Shown: one piece after another, positions 46,986 through 51,871 of the stretch
Layout: each line of letters starts with the position of its first letter
Numbering within the stretch: the stretch's first letter is position 1
DNA from: Thermotogota bacterium ADurb.Bin062
GTDB taxonomy: Bacteria; Thermotogota; Thermotogae; MWEM01
Length of the DNA: 51,871 nucleotides
Direction: 5' to 3'
Assembly (NCBI GenBank): GCA_002071085.1
Contig: MWEM01000017.1
Span: forward strand, 1 to 51,871
Made by a program: the position numbers and the translations under genes
Notes under the pieces: generated by a model
The model's input: the letters and a program-made list of their open reading frames with translations, nothing else
What the model was told of the DNA's origin: nothing
Database searches by the model: none

Positions 46986-49307
46986 TCAGGCGCGCGTAGC
47001 GGCCTTCCTCAAGATCATCGTTCCCAACGCCAACCCGCCCACGAAGAGAAAGATGATGACGGAATAGGAGGCGGCCAACGCGTACCGTTTCGTATTGAAG
47101 GCGGTGTTGAAGACATAGGTGATCAATAGATCGGTGGCGCCCGGGGCACCAAGTGTGTCGCCCGCCGGTCCCCCTTGTGTCAACAGATAAACGCCGAACT
47201 GGTTGAATTGCATAACTAAACCCATGATCAGCATGGGTAGCATCGCCCGAAACACCCAGGGAAGGGTGATCCCGGTGAATACACGGTAGGCATTGGCCCC
47301 TTCGATCCGCGCCACATCGTAGAAGCTCTGAGGGATCGTTTTCAATAGTCCCTGGACGATCACCATGAAGTACGGGAAAGAGAACCAAGTCATCACCAAC
47401 ACGACGCTGACCCTCGCCCATATGGGATGAGAGAGCCAGGGAACGGCCGGTAGACCGAAAGCGCCAAGCAGCTGGTTGACCAATCCGCCCTCGGTTTCGA
47501 GCAGCCCCTGCCACATCAGCAGGGTGATGACCGCCGGGATCACCCAGGGCAGGATGAAGATCACCCGGTAAACCCTCGAAAGAGAAAAACGGATCCGTTC
47601 GAGGAGCGTGGCGAAAAGGGTGGCGAGCAGGAACGAAAGGCCGATCACCGACACTGCGAAGCCTATCGTCCAGAGCGTTAATGAGACAAGCCCCGCGATT
47701 TGCGCCGTGAAAAGGTAGCGGTAGTTGGTCAGACCAACCACGCGATAATCGCGCAGGTTGATCCCGCTGTAATCGGTGAGTGAAAGGTAGACGTTGTGCC
47801 CGATTGGATAGAGATAGAAGAAGGCCACCAAAAGGATCAACGGGGTCAGCAACAACCAGGCGAGCAGGGTCTCTTTCTTGCTCGGTCGTTCACGATACCG
47901 CGATCGAGGCCTTTTCCGTCGAATAAAAAGCCAGAGGCCAACTCCGCCCGAGAAGGCGCAGAGAACCCAAACCCAAAGCCAGTCGGGAAGCAGTAGGGGA
48001 TCGGCCCTTTCGTTCATGGCCGCCACATCCGCGCGGATTCTGTCAGCCAGCATGCACAGATGTTGCTCCGGATCGACTTCCCGCTCCTTTTGGTCTCCGA
48101 AGAAGATCGTACGGAAGGCGGTTGGGGTGTAGTTGTACCAGATTGGGCCTTCCGGAATGTTCGGGAAAGGCTCGCTCTGTTTACCGATCTGACATAAGGA
48201 GGAGAGTATCTCATCGGATTGGATATAGGTGCTCGACATCACCGCGATGTTGGCGGGGTTGCGTTCTCCGGTTTTTTGCGGGCCTCTGTTTCCGGACTCG
48301 ATCAAACGCTGTTGGTTCTCATCCCGCGACATATAGTTCAAAAACGCCCACGCTGCCTCCGGTTGAAGTGAGAAACGGTTGATCACGAATCCCTGCACCG
48401 TGGACAAGGGCCGGGAAACAGAACCGTCACGGTGTCGGGGGAGCGGCGCGATTCCGTAGTCGACGCCCATATTCTGATAGATCTGAGCATTCCATAGACC
48501 GTATAGGATCATGGCGACCTTTCCACAGGCGAAGTCGTGGGAGATGTGACTTTCGGTGTGGTTAGGGTTCGAAATGGTCAGGTTTTCGTTCATCGCGCAC
48601 TTCATCCGCTCAACATACCCCAGCATAGATTGGCAGTCTAGCCCAATGTCGTAAGCGTTGTAGGAGCCGTTTGGCAAGGTCCCGTAGTAGTATCCTCCGT
48701 ATTCACGGATGATCGGATAATTGAACCACATATCCTTGGGGTTCAGGCGCGCGCCGTATTGGATCACCTTTTTCTCCGCGTTCGTTTTGGTGAGGGCGCA
48801 CGCGGTTTCGAAAAAGTCCTCCCACGTCTTCGGAAGGTCGCTCGGTGCGATTAGCGCTTTGTTGTAGACTAGCCCCGATGTGTCCACGGAGTAACCGATC
48901 CCGTAGACGTTCCCTTGATAGGAGAAGGCGGTGAAAGCCACCTCGGCGAACCGCCCGCGGAGGTCTTGGCCGATCTTCAGGGGGAGCAGATACCCCGAGG
49001 CGACGAGTCCCCCGATATCGGGCGCCTGCATGAAGATCACGTCCGGTCTATCCGACAGCTCGGCGTTGTTGACAAGATCGGCGGGAGCGTCGAAAACGCT
49101 TCGACGACTGATGATTTCCACCGGAATCCCGGTTTCAGAAGTGAACTCCCGGGCGATCGCCCGCAAGGTCTCGTTTTCCGCTTCGATATGGCTAAACCAT
49201 ACCCGCACCGGTTCGGAGGCGAAGGCGACGGAAGGGAGCCATAAAAACGCAATACACGCAAGAAAAACGGAAAGAGAAAGCGTCCAAACCTTGTTCGTAT
49301 CGATCAC
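46986..49307 (-). CDS. MalE-MalF fusion: substrate-binding protein joined to ABC permease
   Basis: A 773-residue protein. Residues 8-29 are a signal or anchor segment (LSLSVFLACIAFLWLPSVAFA). Residues about 32-435 form a CUT1 solute-binding domain (VRVWFSHIEAENETLRAIAREF, RPDVIFMQAPDIGGLVASGYL, DYGIAPLPR). A transmembrane helix at about 445-465 (WLWVWVLCAFSGGVGLW) and a basic linker lead to a MalF-type permease at about 490-773 with the EAA motif DVARIEGANAYRVFTGITLP. The start is GTG at 49307; the 80 extra upstream residues in frame overlap the preceding gene and look non-coding. A fused binding domain removes the need for a soluble MalE. Such MalE-MalF fusions are known in Bdellovibrio, so the architecture is rare rather than unique. 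Confidence 0.92.
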   Translation of the reverse strand: MIDTNKVWTLSLSVFLACIAFLWLPSVAFASEPVRVWFSHIEAENETLRAIAREFTSETGIPVEIISRRSVFDAPADLVNNAELSDRPDVIFMQAPDIGGLVASGYLLPLKIGQDLRGRFAEVAFTAFSYQGNVYGIGYSVDTSGLVYNKALIAPSDLPKTWEDFFETACALTKTNAEKKVIQYGARLNPKDMWFNYPIIREYGGYYYGTLPNGSYNAYDIGLDCQSMLGYVERMKCAMNENLTISNPNHTESHISHDFACGKVAMILYGLWNAQIYQNMGVDYGIAPLPRHRDGSVSRPLSTVQGFVINRFSLQPEAAWAFLNYMSRDENQQRLIESGNRGPQKTGERNPANIAVMSSTYIQSDEILSSLCQIGKQSEPFPNIPEGPIWYNYTPTAFRTIFFGDQKEREVDPEQHLCMLADRIRADVAAMNERADPLLLPDWLWVWVLCAFSGGVGLWLFIRRKRPRSRYRERPSKKETLLAWLLLTPLILLVAFFYLYPIGHNVYLSLTDYSGINLRDYRVVGLTNYRYLFTAQIAGLVSLTLWTIGFAVSVIGLSFLLATLFATLLERIRFSLSRVYRVIFILPWVIPAVITLLMWQGLLETEGGLVNQLLGAFGLPAVPWLSHPIWARVSVVLVMTWFSFPYFMVIVQGLLKTIPQSFYDVARIEGANAYRVFTGITLPWVFRAMLPMLIMGLVMQFNQFGVYLLTQGGPAGDTLGAPGATDLLITYVFNTAFNTKRYALAASYSVIIFLFVGGLALGTMILRKAATRA

Positions 49308-49318
49308 CCCCGCTTCTC

Positions 49319-50404
49319 TCAGGCGTCCTCGAAAAGACGGTTGAACCGGTCTGCCAGAAGCTCGCCCTCCCGCGTGTCTTTCACGGGAAGGCAGATAGAA
49401 AAATTCCCTCTTTTCAGGATGTCCGCGTTCGCTTCGATCTCCTGGAAAGAGTCGCAATCGATCGCCAGACAAACGCCGTCCGCGTCGGCCACCAAACGCT
49501 CGAGATGCTCGATGGGGCGGGGCTGGTTTGGGTCGGTAGCGAGCCACAGGTTCACCACGTGGCGCAGGGAACAGATCTCTTTAACCAGGTACATCGCTCG
49601 GGAATGACTGTGCATATGCCCTCTTCCGAAATGATCGATCACCCTCTGGGTATGAGGAGCGCAGAGGGTTCGATACAGTTTACCGGAGATCATGCAGGCA
49701 ATGTCTTCCGACATATTGATGTTCCCGCTCAGGTACCAGAACCCGTAAGGGGTGTGCCCCAATTCGCGGTCTACTAAGGAGTAGATATCTTCGGCGAAGC
49801 GGATCGTCGCGGTCGCGCAGAAGTCCAGCAGCTCGGAAAGGCCGTCACGGTCCTCGTAAAAGTCCGTGTATATGGCTTCCCCACGTAGCGCGGCGGCTAA
49901 ATCAAGCGGCGAGAAGAATCCGCGCGTGAAAGGTATTCCGCTTTCTCGGAGACGGATGAGCAATGCTTCCGTAATTCGAAGGAAACGTCCGTACCACGGA
50001 CTCGAGCCGATCGCGGGCAAAGTTTTAACATCTCGAAGGCTGTTCAGTACGGGTTTTGACCAGCTCGTGTCTCTTTGGAAATGGATTTCTCCCGCGACGA
50101 AAGCGGAATAGTCGCCTATCCCTAAAAGGGGCGTGACGGCCGGAATCATATTGTCATCGATTCGGGTTCTCGCGTCGAAAGAAGCGGCGTACATTTCACA
50201 TAACGCGTTCGCGTAGGCATCAATATCCGTTTCATAGTCGAAGGCGGTCAGGTCGAACTCCGAGTATAGCGCAACATCCGAAGGAGGCAGCGCGCGGAAG
50301 GTCACGTGACCTCCTTTACGATTGTAGGCGCTATCGTAGGTCTTCGACAGGGTTGTAAGGGTTTTCGACAGATCTGGTTTGTACTCAGAGAGCGCTTTAA
50401 ACAT
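49319..50404 (-). CDS. URO-D fold protein of the sugar/corrinoid operon
   Basis: A 361-residue protein with the URO-D family pattern: FTRGFFSPLDLAAALRGEAIYTDFYEDRDGLSELLDF is the family core, and late strands include HVVNLWLATDPNQPRP. The His-x-Cys zinc pair of corrinoid methyltransferases is absent; the equivalent region reads RGHMHSHSRAM, rich in His. It may therefore bind metal differently, act as a decarboxylase-like enzyme, or have lost catalysis. It is the first structural gene after the regulator (24 bases, AAGGAGG before its ATG) and precedes the binding-protein/permease fusion by 11 bases. Its being placed with transport genes, far from the other two URO-D genes, is unusual. Confidence 0.72.
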   Translation of the reverse strand: MFKALSEYKPDLSKTLTTLSKTYDSAYNRKGGHVTFRALPPSDVALYSEFDLTAFDYETDIDAYANALCEMYAASFDARTRIDDNMIPAVTPLLGIGDYSAFVAGEIHFQRDTSWSKPVLNSLRDVKTLPAIGSSPWYGRFLRITEALLIRLRESGIPFTRGFFSPLDLAAALRGEAIYTDFYEDRDGLSELLDFCATATIRFAEDIYSLVDRELGHTPYGFWYLSGNINMSEDIACMISGKLYRTLCAPHTQRVIDHFGRGHMHSHSRAMYLVKEICSLRHVVNLWLATDPNQPRPIEHLERLVADADGVCLAIDCDSFQEIEANADILKRGNFSICLPVKDTREGELLADRFNRLFEDA

Positions 50405-50428
50405 CCTCTTCCTCCTTAACGGCGTCGG

Positions 50429-51259
50429 TTATTCATCCAACCGTTTCGGGATATCCGTGTACATCGCAATATCCGTAAAAAAACGGTCGACTTCGCAGGT
50501 GTAGTCGCTGACGCGAGATACCCCTTCCAAGTAGCCGAAGTGGCTGAGCGTACGGTGTAGGATCAAATCCATCAGCATCTGATCGATGGCCATTTCCATA
50601 AGCATAGGGTTCTCGGTGGAAATCCCGATCTCTTCGATGCTCTCGTTGCCTTCGCCCATAATCAGGAGTTGACGATCAAAAACCCCCGTGATACGTCGAT
50701 TCGGGAATTTACGGTGGGCGTCTTCCAGATCGTAGGTGTACTGTACACCGAAATCGAACGGGAGCTTGCAGAAGGAAAAGATGTATAACTTCACGCCGCG
50801 TTGATGGGCCGCTTTCAATTGCTCCGCGATCAATCGGGCTTCTTGTGCCCAGGTGGACAGATAGATCACTTCTCGGGTTTGATCGATCGCTTTCTTAAAA
50901 GCAGAAATCATATCCGCTTTTCCGGAAAGGTTAAAGACGAAGTTTTCGCGATGTGAGGCGCTTGTTAACGATTCTAACTCTTTTTCTAACGCGTCGAGTT
51001 TTCCCGAACACTCCTCTCTCGCCGCGCGGACGAAGTCTTTGTAGTCAACGGCAGCGTAGCGCTTTGGGCTGCCCTCGATCACCTGCACGCACTTCTTGCG
51101 TTCGAGGCGTTTCAGAACATCATAGACCATCGTTCGTGTCACATTGGCCGTCTTCGCCACCTCATACCCGGTCATCGGGCTTTTCTTGAGTAGCGCGATG
51201 AAACATTTGGCTTCATTCTGTGACAATCCCATCTCTTCGAGTAAACGCGCCTCTTTCAT
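50429..51259 (-). CDS. TrmB-family sugar-responsive transcriptional regulator
   Basis: A 276-residue DNA-binding regulator. The N-terminal winged helix of TrmB (LLEEMGLSQNEAKCFIALLKKSPMTGYEVAKTANVTRTMVYDVLKRLERKK) is followed by a coiled linker and a phospholipase-D-like sensor domain (IYLSTWAQEARLIAEQLKAAHQRGVKLYIFS). TrmB proteins bind maltose, trehalose or related sugars and control their ABC transporters, first described in archaea and also found in Thermotogota. It is the first gene of the run, so it likely regulates the transporter, amylase and corrinoid genes behind it and its own promoter. The effector is not predictable. Confidence 0.9.
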   Translation of the reverse strand: MKEARLLEEMGLSQNEAKCFIALLKKSPMTGYEVAKTANVTRTMVYDVLKRLERKKCVQVIEGSPKRYAAVDYKDFVRAAREECSGKLDALEKELESLTSASHRENFVFNLSGKADMISAFKKAIDQTREVIYLSTWAQEARLIAEQLKAAHQRGVKLYIFSFCKLPFDFGVQYTYDLEDAHRKFPNRRITGVFDRQLLIMGEGNESIEEIGISTENPMLMEMAIDQMLMDLILHRTLSHFGYLEGVSRVSDYTCEVDRFFTDIAMYTDIPKRLDE

Positions 51260-51304
51260 CGGATCCCTCCGAACTAAGAGTAGTAGTGATAGTCCTTACA
51301 ACTA

Positions 51305-51333
51305 TTCTATCATATGGATTGGGCTCTGTCAAG
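51305..51333 (-). promoter_or_regulatory. Strong promoter of the TrmB-led operon
   Basis: On the minus strand TTGACA (51333-51328) and TAGAAT (51310-51305) are separated by exactly 17 bases. Transcription would start near 51298, about 40 bases before the trmB-like ATG. It is the best promoter in the window and the only clear one I see ahead of the 13.7-kb gene run. Confidence 0.85.
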
Positions 51334-51375
51334 CCTTTTTTCTCACGAAAACCACACTCTCCCTCTTTATTAGTG

Positions 51376-51381
51376 TATAAT
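51376..51381 (+). promoter_or_regulatory. Probable -10 element of the Rpn-like gene
   Basis: TATAAT preceded by TG, 35 bases before the ATG at 51416. It faces away from the TrmB promoter; the two -10 boxes are about 65 bases apart. Confidence 0.5.
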
Positions 51382-51415
51382 ACCCGTGAAATGATTTCCC
51401 GTAGGGAGGACAAGG

Positions 51416-51871
51416 ATGGAGAAGTTTTATAACCCCCACGATAGGTTTTTCAAAGAAGTACTGGGGAATGTCGCGAATACCCAAGCGTTCTTAGAGACCT
51501 ATCTTCCCCCTGAAGTCTTACAGACTATCGATGTCGGCGCGATACAGGCGGAAAAGGACAGCTTCATAGAACAAGACCTGAAGGAGTTCTACGCGGATTT
51601 GTTGTTTCGGGCTACTATTCGAAACCGAGAAGCCTATGTCTACATTCTACTGGAACACAAGAGCTATAGCGACTATAACGTAGGTGTACAGCTGCTCAGG
51701 TATATGTCTGCGATATGGGACAAAGAAATAAAGAAACAAAAGAACAGACGACTACCGCTGATCTTACCGATAGTACTGTACCAAGGGAAAGAGAAATGGG
51801 GAGTGTCCACGCAGTTTGCGGACAGGATCGAAGGGGTCGAAACGATGGAAGGGTCTTTGAAAAAAGCTATT
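51416..51871 (+). CDS. Rpn/PD-(D/E)XK family nuclease-like protein, cut by the window edge
   Basis: The first 152 codons are present; the gene continues past the right edge. The start FYNPHDRFFKEVLGNVANTQAFLETYLP and the YADLLFR, YVYILLEHKS and LPLILPIVLYQGKEKW segments match the Rpn (recombination-promoting nuclease) / PD-(D/E)XK transposase-like family, with D and E-x-K residues in the expected places. Family members promote recombination or form self-regulating phage-defence loci, and are often transferred. GGGAGGACAAGG precedes the ATG. It is divergent from the TrmB-led operon and not part of it. Confidence 0.85.
   Translation, partial: MEKFYNPHDRFFKEVLGNVANTQAFLETYLPPEVLQTIDVGAIQAEKDSFIEQDLKEFYADLLFRATIRNREAYVYILLEHKSYSDYNVGVQLLRYMSAIWDKEIKKQKNRRLPLILPIVLYQGKEKWGVSTQFADRIEGVETMEGSLKKAI

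Noticed and set aside
49308..49547. Extra 80 N-terminal residues on the MalE-MalF fusion
   Set aside because: They overlap the URO-D-like gene, are arginine-rich shadow sequence and would bury the signal peptide; the GTG at 49307 fits better.
37515..51259. A MalK-type ATPase for the transporter
   Set aside because: I looked for Walker A and signature motifs across the run and found none; the ATPase must be encoded elsewhere.

Overview
The window looks like a chromosomal segment of an anaerobic, heterotrophic bacterium with an outer membrane. Two proteins appear to be outer-membrane barrels or barrel-tailed surface proteins, two are large lipoproteins, and one is a secreted nucleotidase with an S-layer-like N-terminus. 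The gene complement includes DisA, Hfq, a TrmB-type sugar regulator, a stand-alone B12 methionine synthase reactivation domain and corrinoid methyltransferases. That mix recalls Thermotogota, Synergistota or similar deep-branching anaerobes, but I cannot assign a phylum from sequence reading alone. There is no phage, no plasmid origin, no CRISPR array and no rRNA or tRNA gene that I can recognise.

Layout. 1-507 is repeat-rich DNA ending in a promoter. 508-6133 (+) is a tight five-gene operon: GlnRS, nitrilase-family amidase, family III CoA-transferase, PAS protein, GH13 amylase. 6262-10459 (-) holds an outer-membrane metallopeptidase/propeller protein, the c-di-AMP synthase DisA, and a UmuD homologue without UmuC. 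10460-11123 is repeat-rich. 11124-15302 (-) encodes Tex, an AlaX-type tRNA editing protein, a small outer-membrane protein and Hfq. 15303-16240 is another repeat island. 16241-21805 (+) encodes two cohesin lipoproteins; the second also carries a dockerin, a caspase-like domain and a zinc-metalloprotease domain. 21904-23136 (-) is imidazolonepropionase. 23599-31337 (+) is a peptide or acyl-amino-acid locus: two exported C69 dipeptidases around an unknown secreted protein, a DUF6305-like protein, an integral membrane transporter, a 50-residue two-helix protein and an aspartoacylase-like M14 hydrolase. 31441-37525 (+) holds a 5'-nucleotidase, topoisomerase III and a CrtI-like oxidoreductase. 37515-51259 (-) is one dense run of eleven genes. 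The right edge cuts an Rpn/PD-(D/E)XK gene.

The most striking unit is the 13.7-kb run at 37515-51259. It starts with a TrmB regulator behind a textbook TTGACA/TAGAAT promoter. It then carries a URO-D-fold protein, a substrate-binding-protein/MalF fusion, MalG, a cyclomaltodextrinase-like GH13, a secreted three-repeat glycan-binding-like protein, a URO-D methyltransferase, a corrinoid protein, a URO-D/thioredoxin fusion, the corrinoid activator RACo and a MetH-type reactivation domain. Sugar import and corrinoid methyl transfer thus appear to share one transcript. My inference is that the imported substrate is a methylated or methoxylated glycoside, or that sugar use and methyl transfer are deliberately co-regulated.

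The intergenic islands carry two families of short hairpin repeats whose stems vary with compensating changes, plus a CTCTGTG-type tandem repeat. A roughly 50-bp repeat block lies just upstream of both the glnS promoter and the cohesin-gene promoter.
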